A stretch of DNA of 64,000 bases from an uncultured Bacilli bacterium (GTDB lineage: Bacteria > Bacillota_I > Bacilli_A > RF39 > UBA660), in the NCBI GenBank assembly GCA_934101645.1, contig CAKORX010000001.1, positions 124,001 to 188,000 on the forward strand, read 5' to 3'. Positions within the stretch are counted from its first letter, which is position 1; every line of letters begins with the position of its first letter. Under the pieces are notes generated by a model, which had not been told where the DNA came from, ran no database searches, and worked only from the letters and a program-made list of their open reading frames with translations. Made by a program: the position numbers and the translations under genes. Shown here piece by piece: positions 53,759 to 62,874 of the stretch.

Positions 53759-54616
53759 TTATTTAACACTTAAATAAGATAATAGAATTAAATTTAGTAC
53801 TGTAAGAATTATAATTAACCATTTTTTATAATTTACTTTCTCTTTGAAAATTATTTTTGCAAGAAGTATAGCTATAATAATAGAACAAGAACTTAAACTT
53901 GATATAATTACTACATTACCAGTTTTTAAAGCTAGCCTTAATAAAATCATTGAAATAACCTCTAAAGATTCCATTATTAAAACTTCTTTTTTACTTTTAA
54001 ATTTCTTTAAATCAAGTAAATATAATTTATTAATTAATAAAAGAATTAAAACTATTGAAAATATACTTGTTATACCAGAATAAAATGTTATTGACATAGT
54101 ATCACTAATTTTATCTGTTACTACTTTATTTATAAATGTTGCACTTCCGTTTGAAAATAAATAACCAAAGGCATAAATTGTTCCAAGACTTTTTTCTCTT
54201 CCCTTTTTATCATATGTTAATAAAATGTTTAAAAGTAGAATTATAAATACTAATATAATTTGAGAAAATTTAAGTCTTTCACTAGGCAAAAATATGCTTG
54301 AAAGTATAAGAACCCAGATAATTTTGGAACGCATTATAACAGATACTTTTGACACATTACCATTTTTAAAAGCCATAACAGAAAAATAATAGCCTATCGA
54401 AGATAATAATGATACTGGCAAAACTAAAAAAAGATTCTTAAATGAAAATATAAAATCTTTATCTAAAAATATAAGACCTAAAATGGTCTCAAATATACCA
54501 AAAGTTAAACAACCAAATGCCCAAAATTTTAAATCATCTTTTTCTGAAGCACTCTTTTCAATAATGTCTAGAACACCACTTATAATAATTATTATAAAAA
54601 CATATAAAAGCCACAT
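53759..54616 (-). CDS. EamA/DMT-family transporter, intact paralogue
   Basis: 285 residues with ten hydrophobic segments in two repeats, as in EamA drug/metabolite transporters. AAAGGTGTAGG precedes the start. It lies 3 bp from a second gene of the same type that carries a frameshift, so the pair arose by tandem duplication or forms a two-protein carrier. Substrate unknown; family members move amino acids, nucleosides or drugs. Confidence 0.85.
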   Translation of the reverse strand: MWLLYVFIIIIISGVLDIIEKSASEKDDLKFWAFGCLTFGIFETILGLIFLDKDFIFSFKNLFLVLPVSLLSSIGYYFSVMAFKNGNVSKVSVIMRSKIIWVLILSSIFLPSERLKFSQIILVFIILLLNILLTYDKKGREKSLGTIYAFGYLFSNGSATFINKVVTDKISDTMSITFYSGITSIFSIVLILLLINKLYLLDLKKFKSKKEVLIMESLEVISMILLRLALKTGNVVIISSLSSCSIIIAILLAKIIFKEKVNYKKWLIIILTVLNLILLSYLSVK

Positions 54617-54619
54617 AAC

Positions 54620-55470
54620 CTACACCTTTATTAATATAACCCCAATTATAATAACAATACTAATAATTAGTTTAAAAATAAAATCTTTTTTATTTTTGTT
54701 TGAAAAATACTCATAAATTGTATTTGTTATCATTGATAAAGTAAGAAGTGGTGCTACTACAGAAACATTACCATATTCATATGCTTTTACCGAAGAAATT
54801 AACATCATACTCCATAAAAATGCAGATAAAATAAATTTTGGTTTATCATATAAACTAAATTCTTTAGAAAGCTTTTTAAAAGAATATTTACCAAATATAA
54901 AAATATATATTGAGGGAATAAAAACAGTCAAAACTGTATAAAAAGCAATATTAAAATTACTAGAAATATTAACATTTATAAGCATGGCAACCGCAAATAA
55001 AAAATTTGATATAAAACACATTATAAAGTATTTATTAAATGAAATTTTACCATTATTATAGGCAAGTAAGATGTTGGCAAAAATAATTATAATAGCGCCA
55101 AAAACTTTTTTAAATGCAAATGGTTCTTTTAAAAAGATAAATCCAAATATAACAAGAAAAACACTAGATAGTTGTTTTAACATAGAAAATGTTGAGGGAT
55201 TAAGCCCATATCTTGCTTCGGTGTTAAGTCTATCTGTAACAGCATAAATAATAGTTACGATAAAATTGTTAAGTAAATACTTTTATTTGATGGAAGTTTA
55301 AATTCAAAAAATGGTATTAAAAGGCAAGCAAAAAACGCAGAAAAAAGTTCTAACAATATAGTTAAAGCTCCTGCATCTTTTGCATTACGATTCGCTTTTT
55401 TAAATTCTTGTGCAAAGAAAAGAGAAACTATTAAATATAAAATAACCCAAAAAATATAATTTTTTGTCAT
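54620..55470 (-). pseudogene. EamA/DMT-family transporter with a frameshift
   Basis: Start ATG 55470 (MTKNYIF) with GGAG upstream. The frame reads 69 codons to LTILS and stops at TAA. Adding one T to the four-T run (55262-55265 on the plus strand as A) gives LTIFIVTIIYAVTDR, which joins to the following 188-codon frame ending at 54620. The joined product is about 284 residues, like its neighbour. The lesion is in a homopolymer, so sequence error or phase variation is possible. Confidence 0.75.
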
Positions 55471-55536
55471 ATCTGCTCCATTATTATTATAATTCATTTT
55501 TATTCATTTACTTATAATATTTTTGATTATTTACAG

Positions 55537-55563
55537 TAAAAAAAAGAACTAATTTAGTTCTCT
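55537..55563 (-). terminator. Terminator of the holin-endolysin cassette
   Basis: AGAACT / AGTTCT stem followed on the minus strand by a run of eight T residues. Confidence 0.8.
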
Positions 55564-55642
55564 TCCACCCCACTCAACTATTGTAAATCCGACCCTTTTT
55601 TGATTAATTAATTTTTGCTCTTTTACAGCGTTTTTTTATATA
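55553..55642 (-). pseudogene. Start-less open frame ending in FTIVEWGGREL
   Basis: On the minus strand, between an in-frame TAA and TAG, 28 codons encode KNAVKEQKLINQKRVGFTIVEWGGRELN with no start codon and no ribosome site. The strongly patterned end looks like a real protein tail, so this is probably the remnant of a gene lost from between the endolysin and the terminator. Confidence 0.35.
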
Positions 55643-55646
55643 ATAT

Positions 55647-56480
55647 TTATAATTTGACAGCATACTCTAAATCTTTATCTTTTAAACATATATATCCACT
55701 TGGAGTTTTTGCCCAAATAGAATCATTATTAATAATCATATTTGCGGTAAAAATAGTTCCTTTTTTGTATAATGCTCTCGAATTATCATTTTTATAGACA
55801 CTATTTTCTTTTCCATTTCTTGTTAAATCCTTAACTTTTTTTACTGCATAATTTACACCAGGTCCAGTTCTTACATACATATTATAAAGCGTTTTGTAGT
55901 TGCCCACTGAATAAGAATTTTCAGGTTCAGCTTTTACTTCACTAATTTTTTTGAATATATAATTTTTATTTTGCGGTTGATAATATGAATTTACAATTTT
56001 AGTGTCATCGCTTATCACCATATATTTCGTAGGATCTACAGAATTATTTAGTCCATTTCCTCCGAGTTCATAGTGCCATGATGCATCAATACTATTTTTA
56101 GTATCGTACACAGCTACTTCAAAATCCAAATGTGCTTTTACCCCTCCAGTAGTACCATCATTAAATAAAAAGTCATTTTCTTTAAATGTTTGTCCCACCT
56201 TATAATTTATTATTCCATTGGGATGAGTCATCATAACTACCGCATATCTTTTTTTGCCATCAGCACAAACTACTTTACCATTTGATACTAGCCATATTGT
56301 ATAAGAGGCATTATTACGTACAAATATTTTAGCAACATATCCTGAAAATGGTGCATATATTTCCTTATAACCACTTCTTGCACTAACATCTAAAGCTTTT
56401 CTTCTTTTGTGAGAATAAGTGTTAACACCAAACCCTTGAGTTAAATAATAACTTTTTTTAGGAAATTTTAGATATTCCAT
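55647..56480 (-). CDS. Phage-type endolysin: M23-like peptidase domain plus SH3b
   Basis: 277 residues from ATG 56480 (MEYLKFP) with AAGGAGG at good spacing. Residues about 1-150 resemble an M23 fold: SHKRRKALDVSA takes the HxxxD place and AHLDFEVAVYD the HLHFEV place, with the second His replaced by Asp. A linker follows, then an SH3b domain (about 200-275, MYVRTGPGVNYAVKK). No signal peptide, as expected for an endolysin released through a holin. The gene overlaps the upstream holin-like gene. The His-to-Asp change could alter or abolish zinc binding. Confidence 0.78.
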   Translation of the reverse strand: MEYLKFPKKSYYLTQGFGVNTYSHKRRKALDVSARSGYKEIYAPFSGYVAKIFVRNNASYTIWLVSNGKVVCADGKKRYAVVMMTHPNGIINYKVGQTFKENDFLFNDGTTGGVKAHLDFEVAVYDTKNSIDASWHYELGGNGLNNSVDPTKYMVISDDTKIVNSYYQPQNKNYIFKKISEVKAEPENSYSVGNYKTLYNMYVRTGPGVNYAVKKVKDLTRNGKENSVYKNDNSRALYKKGTIFTANMIINNDSIWAKTPSGYICLKDKDLEYAVKL

Positions 56481-56649
56481 TTTCATCATCCTCCTTATGG
56501 TTAAAATAATAAGTAAATACCATGCCTATTAACATAGTAATAGTTTCTATAGGGATTTCCTTTCGAATAGCAAGATAAGTAAAAACAAAGGTAGCCGCAA
56601 GAGAAATAACTGTCTTCACATTTGTAAGACAAAATAATAATCTTTTCAT
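56458..56649 (-). CDS. Holin-like small membrane protein
   Basis: 63 residues with two hydrophobic helices (about 11-27 and 33-48) and a charged tail (NHKEDDENG), AAAGGAAG ribosome site. Size, topology and overlap with an endolysin gene match phage holins, which form membrane holes for enzyme release. No other phage gene is nearby. Confidence 0.75.
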   Translation of the reverse strand: MKRLLFCLTNVKTVISLAATFVFTYLAIRKEIPIETITMLIGMVFTYYFNHKEDDENGISKIS

Positions 56650-56788
56650 TTTCTTCCTTTCTAAAATAATATATGATTTTATAAAATATGCAAGTAATTA
56701 AAATATATCAAATAATGTAAAAATTTCATAAAACATTTCTATTTTATGAGAAAATAATATATAATATTATGTGAATATAGGAGTGAAA

Positions 56789-58507
56789 ATGTTTTTATTT
56801 AAATTAGAAAGAAAATTAAAATCATATTCCAGATGGAATAAATGCTATACAAAAGAAGAAAGAAAAATGAAAGCAAAAGATGAAACAATTTATGATTGCT
56901 TCTATAACTATGCAAGTAAGCATCCAAAAGATATAGCACTTAATTATTATAACAGAAAGTTTACTTATGAAGACGTTTTAAAAAAAATAGATAAAACTGC
57001 CAATGCGCTAAATGCTTTAGGAGTTGAAAAATTAGATATAATAACTTTGTGTTTACCTAATATACCCGAAGCTGTAATACTTTTTTATGCTATTAATAAA
57101 ATTGGAGCTGTAAGTAATATGGTGCATCCTTTATCAAGTGAAGAAGAAATTAAAAACATATTAATAAATAATGAAAGTAGAATTGTTATTGTAGTAGATG
57201 CAGCTTACGACAAAGTAAATAATATAACAGAAGGCACCAAAGTTGATAAATTAATTGGAGTGTCCCCTTCAAGGTCACTACCTTTAATGCTTAAAATTGG
57301 CTATAAAATTAAAATGTTTAAAAAATATACTAAACCATGCAAAGAAATATTTTTAAGTTATAATAAATTCTTGAGTTATAGCAAACCATTTGAATACAAA
57401 AAAAGATTTGAAGTTATCGATAAACCTGCAGTTATTTTACAAAGTGGAGGAACTACAGGAGTAAGTAAAGGAATAGTTTTATCAAATGGTAATTTTAATA
57501 GTTTAACAGTACAAGAAATTATAATGCTTAAAAAACTTGAAAGAGGCGATAAAATACTTGCAATCATGCCAGTTTTTCATGGTTTTGGCTTAGCTCTTAG
57601 TATAAATTCAATGTTATGTTTAGGACGTGAAGTAATTCTTATCCCAACTTTTAAAGCTACTGAATTTAATAAAATAATTGAAAAATATAAACCTCAAATG
57701 ATAATTGGTGTACCAACACTTTATGAAGCTTTATTAAATTCTGAAGTTAAGGACTTATCATTTGTTAAATATGCCGTAGTTGGTGGAGATAGCTTATCTG
57801 CTAACTTAGAAATAAGAATTAATGAGTTTTTCAAAAAACACAATTCTAGAGTTGAAATTAGTCAAGGATATGGTATGACTGAATGTTTAGCTGGTGCAGT
57901 TGCTAACTTTGACTATCATTACAAGGTTGGTAGTATTGGTATACCAGGTCCAGGAAATGACATAAAGATTGTTAAGCCTTATACACAAACCGAACTACGT
58001 AACAATGAAGAGGGAGAAATATGTATATCTGCCCCTACTGTAATGCTTGGATATCTTAATAATGAAGAAGAAACAAATAAAACATTACAAATTCATAAAG
58101 ATGGTTATACTTGGCTTCATACTGGAGATCTTGGCTATATAGACAACGACGGTTTAATATTTTATACTCAAAGATTAAAAAGAATGATAATATCATCAGG
58201 CTATAATGTTTATCCTAAACACGTAGAAGAAGTAATAGAATCACATGATGCAGTATTAACATGCTCTGTTGTAGGAATACCTCATCCATACAAAGTCGAA
58301 GTTCCTAAAGCGTGTATAGTACTTAAAAATGATGTTATAGATACTCCAATACTTCGAATAAACATAAAAAAATATGTTGAAAAAAGGCTTGCCAAATATG
58401 AATGGCCATATAAATATGATTTTAGAAAATCGCTTCCTAAAACAAAAATGGGAAAAATAGATTTTAAAAAACTTCAAGCTGAAGAAAATCAAAAGGCTTC
58501 ACAATAA
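56789..58507 (+). CDS. AMP-forming acyl-CoA synthetase / ligase
   Basis: 572 residues from ATG 56789 (MFLFKLE) with AGGAGTG upstream; the GTG at 56771 would overlap it. Adenylation motifs: A3 LQSGGTTGVSKGIVLSNGN, A5 SQGYGMTECLAG, A7 LHTGDLGYID and the A10 Lys in TKMGKIDFKKL. It activates a carboxylic acid, probably fatty or aromatic, with ATP and joins it to CoA or another thiol. An N-terminal extension of about 35 residues precedes the core. Single-gene unit ended by a hairpin. Confidence 0.92.
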   Translation: MFLFKLERKLKSYSRWNKCYTKEERKMKAKDETIYDCFYNYASKHPKDIALNYYNRKFTYEDVLKKIDKTANALNALGVEKLDIITLCLPNIPEAVILFYAINKIGAVSNMVHPLSSEEEIKNILINNESRIVIVVDAAYDKVNNITEGTKVDKLIGVSPSRSLPLMLKIGYKIKMFKKYTKPCKEIFLSYNKFLSYSKPFEYKKRFEVIDKPAVILQSGGTTGVSKGIVLSNGNFNSLTVQEIIMLKKLERGDKILAIMPVFHGFGLALSINSMLCLGREVILIPTFKATEFNKIIEKYKPQMIIGVPTLYEALLNSEVKDLSFVKYAVVGGDSLSANLEIRINEFFKKHNSRVEISQGYGMTECLAGAVANFDYHYKVGSIGIPGPGNDIKIVKPYTQTELRNNEEGEICISAPTVMLGYLNNEEETNKTLQIHKDGYTWLHTGDLGYIDNDGLIFYTQRLKRMIISSGYNVYPKHVEEVIESHDAVLTCSVVGIPHPYKVEVPKACIVLKNDVIDTPILRINIKKYVEKRLAKYEWPYKYDFRKSLPKTKMGKIDFKKLQAEENQKASQ

Positions 58508-58529
58508 TAAAATGTGAAGTTTTTTTTTG
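58497..58529 (+). terminator. Terminator of the acyl-CoA synthetase gene
   Basis: CTTCACA / TGTGAAG stem with nine T residues. Confidence 0.85.
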
Positions 58530-58537
58530 CAAATAAA

Positions 58538-58562
58538 AAAGTGCAATATACATGCACTTAAA
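58538..58562 (-). terminator. Terminator of the 328-residue membrane protein gene
   Basis: AAGTGCA / TGCACTT stem with TTTTTTA on the minus strand. Confidence 0.8.
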
Positions 58563-59544
58563 CTCTAGTAAGTCTAGATTTACCATCTTCATAAAGTGGT
58601 TTATGAATAGAATTTTTAATTTTACTATAAAAGTCTAATTCATTTTTCAATAGATAATCTGTATATAATACAAAATATTTATTTTTTAATTGATAAATAA
58701 ACGCTATTCTACCTTTTCCTTCTTCGAATGTTGAAAGAGATTTTACTACCATAAAGTCATATCCATCAATAGCTTCTTTCTTATCACTAACAACTTTGAA
58801 ACCATTTAAAGCCAAATCATTTTTTACAAGGTCTGTAAATTCTTCCATAGATTTATTTGATTCTTTTAAATATCCTTCAATATACTCTTTATTTTCTAAA
58901 CTTCTTGCAGAAAATAAGTAAACACTATTTCTAAAATAACTATGAGATTGATAGTATTCTCTAAACATAGTTTTGGGAAACTTAATTGATATATTAAACT
59001 TAGTTAAATAAACATTATTTTCATCATTAGGAATACGACTTGTTTTAAATTTTACATCATTTTTTAATAATGTTTTATAAAATTTATGAAAGTTTTCTGA
59101 ATTAAATGAAACATCAAATGTTTTATTTTTACCAACTTTTACAACAACTTTAGCATTTGGATAATACATTACTTGTTGAAATTTAGAGATTTTTGTATTA
59201 AGTTCTTTTCTAAATAATCTTAATACTTTAACGTCATCACCATTTACTGTTACACATTTATATTTGCATAAAGCATATATAACAAGTAAAATGCATTCAA
59301 TAACAAGTAAAGAATAACTTATAATTAAATTTAGATTAATTGCAAAATAAATGCAAAATAAAGCTACAGTTATTGTTGCCATAAAAACTACTGTGCCAAT
59401 CCATTTTTGATAGTAAACATTATAGTTTTCATTATCATTTTTTGCAAATACAAATTCAGGCTTTAAAAACAAAATAATTGTATTGATTACAACAAAAAAT
59501 ACAGCACAAACAATACATATAACACTTTTAACAAGTAAACTCAT
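58558..59544 (-). CDS. Membrane protein with PH-like cytoplasmic domain, unknown function
   Basis: 328 residues. Three helices (about 8-28, 50-72 and 73-93) precede a domain that reads like a bacterial PH fold (KCVTVNGDDVKVLRLF, then NFHKFYKTLLKN). A second soluble alpha/beta part follows (about 175-320). It lies 7 bp after the 104-residue membrane protein gene. Function unknown. Confidence 0.7.
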   Translation of the reverse strand: MSLLVKSVICIVCAVFFVVINTIILFLKPEFVFAKNDNENYNVYYQKWIGTVVFMATITVALFCIYFAINLNLIISYSLLVIECILLVIYALCKYKCVTVNGDDVKVLRLFRKELNTKISKFQQVMYYPNAKVVVKVGKNKTFDVSFNSENFHKFYKTLLKNDVKFKTSRIPNDENNVYLTKFNISIKFPKTMFREYYQSHSYFRNSVYLFSARSLENKEYIEGYLKESNKSMEEFTDLVKNDLALNGFKVVSDKKEAIDGYDFMVVKSLSTFEEGKGRIAFIYQLKNKYFVLYTDYLLKNELDFYSKIKNSIHKPLYEDGKSRLTRV

Positions 59545-59551
59545 AATTCAC

Positions 59552-59866
59552 CTACTTAAGAGTAATTATTGCACAAACATCACTTGTGTTACATACTTTT
59601 TTTGATTGATTTAGTTTTATTTCAGTTTCATTTCCATTATTACTACGAACAACAATTTTATTTCCCTCAGTAGCAATAATATCGGCATCAATTGCATCGA
59701 TTTTATAACCAACGCTAATTTTATCAAGTTCTGTTGCTTCCTCATTTATTTCAATAATAAGTTTCGTATAACCTTCCTCTTTTTTTTGTGATTTTGTATA
59801 AAAAGAAATGCCTACTATAACAATTAATATTGCAACAACTATAGGAATAATTTTTTTAGTTTCCAT
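59552..59866 (-). CDS. Small membrane-anchored exported protein, unknown function
   Basis: 104 residues. One N-terminal helix (about 7-24), then an exported beta-rich domain of about 75 residues with two Cys (VCNTSDVCAI) that may form a disulfide. AGGGTGAGA precedes the start. It is the first of two co-transcribed genes. Confidence 0.7.
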   Translation of the reverse strand: METKKIIPIVVAILIVIVGISFYTKSQKKEEGYTKLIIEINEEATELDKISVGYKIDAIDADIIATEGNKIVVRSNNGNETEIKLNQSKKVCNTSDVCAIITLK

Positions 59867-59922
59867 CTACGTCTCACCCTTCTATTATAATTATAGGGTA
59901 AAAAGAAAAAATAGTAAAGTAA

Positions 59923-59950
59923 AAAACGAATCTTTTTTCTAAGATTCGTA
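59923..59950 (-). terminator. Terminator of the lipoprotein gene
   Basis: ACGAATCT / AGATTCGT stem, then TTTTTT on the minus strand, overlapping the stop region. Confidence 0.85.
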
Positions 59951-60481
59951 ATCATATATCCCATGTATTTTTTCTAAATCAGAATTTGAAAGACTGCTTA
60001 CAACCCAACCATCCGAGGTATTAACTACATAAAAATCAATTGTATATTCAACCTGTTCATTAGTTTCTTTCATTTTATTTAGTTTATAAGTTATAAATTT
60101 ATCAGCATCATATTTGCCATTTTTATCTTCAAACTCTTTTGGATTATTTGCAAGATAGGTTGTCGCTTCCTTTTGTGCTTTGTAAAGATCATAAACTTTT
60201 ATTTTTACTCCTATAGTGGCTTCATCTCCATTATATTCTTCATTTTCTATTTCATATGTTAAATCTGTATATTGTTTTTTAAATATATCAGCATATTTTT
60301 TAGAGTTTTCTTCAGATAAATTTTCTTTATCTATAATATCTTGCATATCCGTTAAAACTTTAGGCTCTAAATTTTTATAACTATCTAAATATTTCTTTAC
60401 AGAATCTGTAGCAGTTTTAGAGCATCCAGATACGCTAATTAGCACTATAAGAAGTAAAATAAAATTTATAATTTTTTTCAT
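59939..60481 (-). CDS. Putative lipoprotein (DUF5105-like)
   Basis: 180 residues. Signal peptide with lipobox VSGC (Cys near 19). The mature part starts SVKKYLDSYKNL and follows the layout of small Gram-positive lipoproteins with an NTF2-like or cystatin-like fold, ending in DGWVVSSLSN. Role unknown. Single gene with its own terminator. Confidence 0.75.
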   Translation of the reverse strand: MKKIINFILLLIVLISVSGCSKTATDSVKKYLDSYKNLEPKVLTDMQDIIDKENLSEENSKKYADIFKKQYTDLTYEIENEEYNGDEATIGVKIKVYDLYKAQKEATTYLANNPKEFEDKNGKYDADKFITYKLNKMKETNEQVEYTIDFYVVNTSDGWVVSSLSNSDLEKIHGIYDYES

Positions 60482-60518
60482 CTTTTCACCATTAATATTA
60501 TTACCAAATTTTAAATAA

Positions 60519-61106
60519 TTATACTACTTTGTAATTCGATGATATTAAATTATAGATTTTTATTTCATTATTCGTAATATCTTTACTAAGCATATTTTTC
60601 ATATTATTTATTATATTGTCAATAGAATCATCCTCTTTATTAAGCCATTCATAGTATAAGTATTTTATTTTTTCTTTATCATTATTTTTGTATAAATTAT
60701 CAATTTCTTTACATATAACATTTTTTATATGTTGTTCACATCTTAATACCGTAGGCATTTCATCTTTTGAAATAATTTGATATTTAAGGTTAACATTTTT
60801 TAAATATTTTGTTAATTCAAATATTTTTTCTTCATCATTTAATGATAAACTACTTTTAAATTTACTTATTCCCTTATCATCAAATAAAATAGCAACCAAA
60901 TCAAACCCATCAGAAAAAATTATCGGTTCTTTTTTTAGAAACATTTTATCTAAAGATACTTTGCTATTTTTTAAATCATATAACACATCACTATTAACTT
61001 TATATGCATAAGCTTTTTTTACAAATTTTATCTTGTCATTTCTTAGCCATTCATAAAATGGATAATATTTTTCAAGAAAATTTAAATAAATATCATTTAT
61101 AATCAT
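60519..61106 (-). CDS. Cytoplasmic protein of unknown function
   Basis: About 195 residues from ATG 61106 (MIIND), preceded by AAAGGGGA; the longer reading from 61130 includes that site. Mostly helical and Lys-rich, no motif or signal. Its start region overlaps the tail of the small membrane protein gene upstream, so the two are probably coupled. Confidence 0.65.
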   Translation of the reverse strand: MIINDIYLNFLEKYYPFYEWLRNDKIKFVKKAYAYKVNSDVLYDLKNSKVSLDKMFLKKEPIIFSDGFDLVAILFDDKGISKFKSSLSLNDEEKIFELTKYLKNVNLKYQIISKDEMPTVLRCEQHIKNVICKEIDNLYKNNDKEKIKYLYYEWLNKEDDSIDNIINNMKNMLSKDITNNEIKIYNLISSNYKVV

Positions 61107-61305
61107 AAAATTTTCCCCTTTCATAAACATATATTAATAAAATTATTCCAATGAAAAATATATTACATTCACATCGCATAATAATAAAATAAACAAATTT
61201 CCAAAAACTATACCCAATAACAAGCAAGTTTAAATTAATTATAATAAATAATAATCCTATCGAAATAAGCATTATTGAAAGAATATATAATAGTAAATAT
61301 TTCAT
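61093..61305 (-). CDS. Small two-helix membrane protein
   Basis: 70 residues with two hydrophobic stretches (about 3-31 and 47-61) and a charged end (YERGKFYDYK). No clear ribosome site is seen upstream, so the call rests on the continuous frame and overlap with the next gene. Function unknown. Confidence 0.45.
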   Translation of the reverse strand: MKYLLLYILSIMLISIGLLFIIINLNLLVIGYSFWKFVYFIIMRCECNIFFIGIILLIYVYERGKFYDYK

Positions 61306-61348
61306 AATAAATTTTATTATTATTTATATAATTTAATGAGGGATAAAA

Positions 61349-62161
61349 ATGGATTTAATAAAATATATCATAATTGCTATAATTCAAGGAATAACTGAAC
61401 CACTACCAGTATCATCTTCGGGACATATGTATTTATTTAAAAAAATTTTTAATACAAATATGTTTAATGATTTAAATTTTGAAATTATTTGTAATTTTGG
61501 TTCTTTTTTAGCAATTTTATTTTTATTTAGGAAAGATGTTATTAAACTTTTAAAAGAGTTTTTTGTTCATATTTTTAACAAAAATAAACGTAAAGAAACT
61601 AAAAAAAGTTTTTTATATTGTTTATATATAATTATAAGTACAATTCCCGTTACCATAAGTGGAATTCTTTTAAAAAGTTTTATTGAAAAAAAACTTGCGG
61701 ACGTAAAAATACTAGGTTTTGCATTTTTACTAACAGCACTTAGTCTTTATATAGTAAGAAATATTAAAGGAAATAAAAATGATAATGACATTACTTTAAA
61801 AGATGCTATTATTATCGGTTTATTTCAAATGTTTACAATTTTACCTGGAATTTCAAGAAGTGGTACAGTTCTTGTTGCTTGTCTAATAAGAAAACTAAAA
61901 ATTGACACTGCTTTAAAATATACTTTTATGTTATATTTTCCTGTAAGTATCGGTGCTATGATACTTGGTATTAATGATTTAATTAGCATACCCAATTTTA
62001 ACTTATTATTAACCCCATATTTGTTAGGAATGTGTGTATCTTTAATAATTACACTACTTTCATATAAATGGCTTAATAATCTAGTTAAAAATGGCAAATT
62101 AATATATTTTGCATATTATGTAATTTTTTTAGCAGCATTTATTTTTATTTATTTTAGATAA
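61349..62161 (+). CDS. uppP: Undecaprenyl-diphosphatase (BacA family)
   Basis: 270 residues with about eight membrane helices. Family signatures are GITEPLPVSSSGHMYL (E-x3-PxSSxGH) and PGISRSGTVLVACLI. UppP removes a phosphate from undecaprenyl diphosphate so the carrier can be reused for peptidoglycan and teichoic acid, and it gives bacitracin tolerance. GAGGGAT precedes the ATG. Single-gene unit ended by a two-way terminator. Confidence 0.95.
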   Translation: MDLIKYIIIAIIQGITEPLPVSSSGHMYLFKKIFNTNMFNDLNFEIICNFGSFLAILFLFRKDVIKLLKEFFVHIFNKNKRKETKKSFLYCLYIIISTIPVTISGILLKSFIEKKLADVKILGFAFLLTALSLYIVRNIKGNKNDNDITLKDAIIIGLFQMFTILPGISRSGTVLVACLIRKLKIDTALKYTFMLYFPVSIGAMILGINDLISIPNFNLLLTPYLLGMCVSLIITLLSYKWLNNLVKNGKLIYFAYYVIFLAAFIFIYFR

Positions 62162-62196
62162 AAAAAATACGTATTAAAACGTATTATTTCTTTTTA
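62162..62196. terminator. Bidirectional terminator
   Basis: AATACG / CGTATT stem with flanking A- and T-runs between uppP and the convergent YtxH-like gene. Confidence 0.75.
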
Positions 62197-62588
62197 GGTT
62201 TATCTTCGATTGAAGTTGCAAGTTTTCTTAATGCCTCAGCTGCAGAATTTCTAACTTCTTTAGCGGCTTTTTCAACTGTTGGAGTTGCTTTTTCAGCTGC
62301 AAGTTTAACTAATTCAGTTGCCTTGTCTTTTATTTCAGTTGCTTTTTTAATTGCAAGTTCTTTAGCAGTTTCCTTATCTAAAGCTCTTATTTCATTTTGA
62401 AGTTCTGTAATTTTTTCAGTAATATTTTCTTTTACTTCTTCAGCATCTAAATCTTTAACCTTGTTTAAAAGTTCATTGCATTTGTCCATTAAATCTTTTC
62501 TAGTTTCTTTACCAGATTTTGGAGCAAGTAACATACCAAGGCCAAGGCCAAGCCCAGCTCCTAATAAAAATTTTCCTTTTTTACTCAT
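62184..62588 (-). CDS. YtxH-like protein
   Basis: 134 residues from ATG 62588 (MSKKGKF) with GGAAGAGGAAA upstream. The glycine-rich helix FLLGAGLGLGLGMLLAPKSG followed by KETRKDL is the YtxH signature. The remainder is an Ala/Lys/Glu amphipathic helix, likely a coiled coil. In Bacillus ytxG and ytxH are stress-induced (sigma-B) and of unknown role. It overlaps the YtxG-like gene by 8 bp. Confidence 0.85.
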   Translation of the reverse strand: MSKKGKFLLGAGLGLGLGMLLAPKSGKETRKDLMDKCNELLNKVKDLDAEEVKENITEKITELQNEIRALDKETAKELAIKKATEIKDKATELVKLAAEKATPTVEKAAKEVRNSAAEALRKLATSIEDKPKKK

Positions 62589-62871
62589 TTTCCTCTTCCT
62601 TTCTTTCTTTACCATTTAAAAATAGTTTACTAAATATGCCAGTGAAAAAATCTGTTACCCTATCGATAATTCTATTAAATTTAAATGATGTCATATTAAT
62701 TACATCAAATATGGGATTTAAAGAATTAACTTTTTTGTCAACACTATCAATTATACTTTCTACTTTTGTAATAGTTCCAATTAATTTAATTCCTAAAACT
62801 ATTCCAATTACAAGAAGTACAATCAATAATAAGTATATGACAATTGGTAAAAATTTAATCAAAAACTCCAT
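62581..62871 (-). CDS. YtxG/DUF948-like membrane protein
   Basis: 96 residues: one strong N-terminal helix (about 5-32), then a heptad-like stretch (KVESIIDSVDKKVNSLNPIF) as in DUF948 proteins, and a charged end. It precedes and overlaps the YtxH-like gene, reproducing the ytxG-ytxH pair of Bacilli. Confidence 0.75.
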   Translation of the reverse strand: MEFLIKFLPIVIYLLLIVLLVIGIVLGIKLIGTITKVESIIDSVDKKVNSLNPIFDVINMTSFKFNRIIDRVTDFFTGIFSKLFLNGKERKEEENE

Positions 62872-62874
62872 TTT

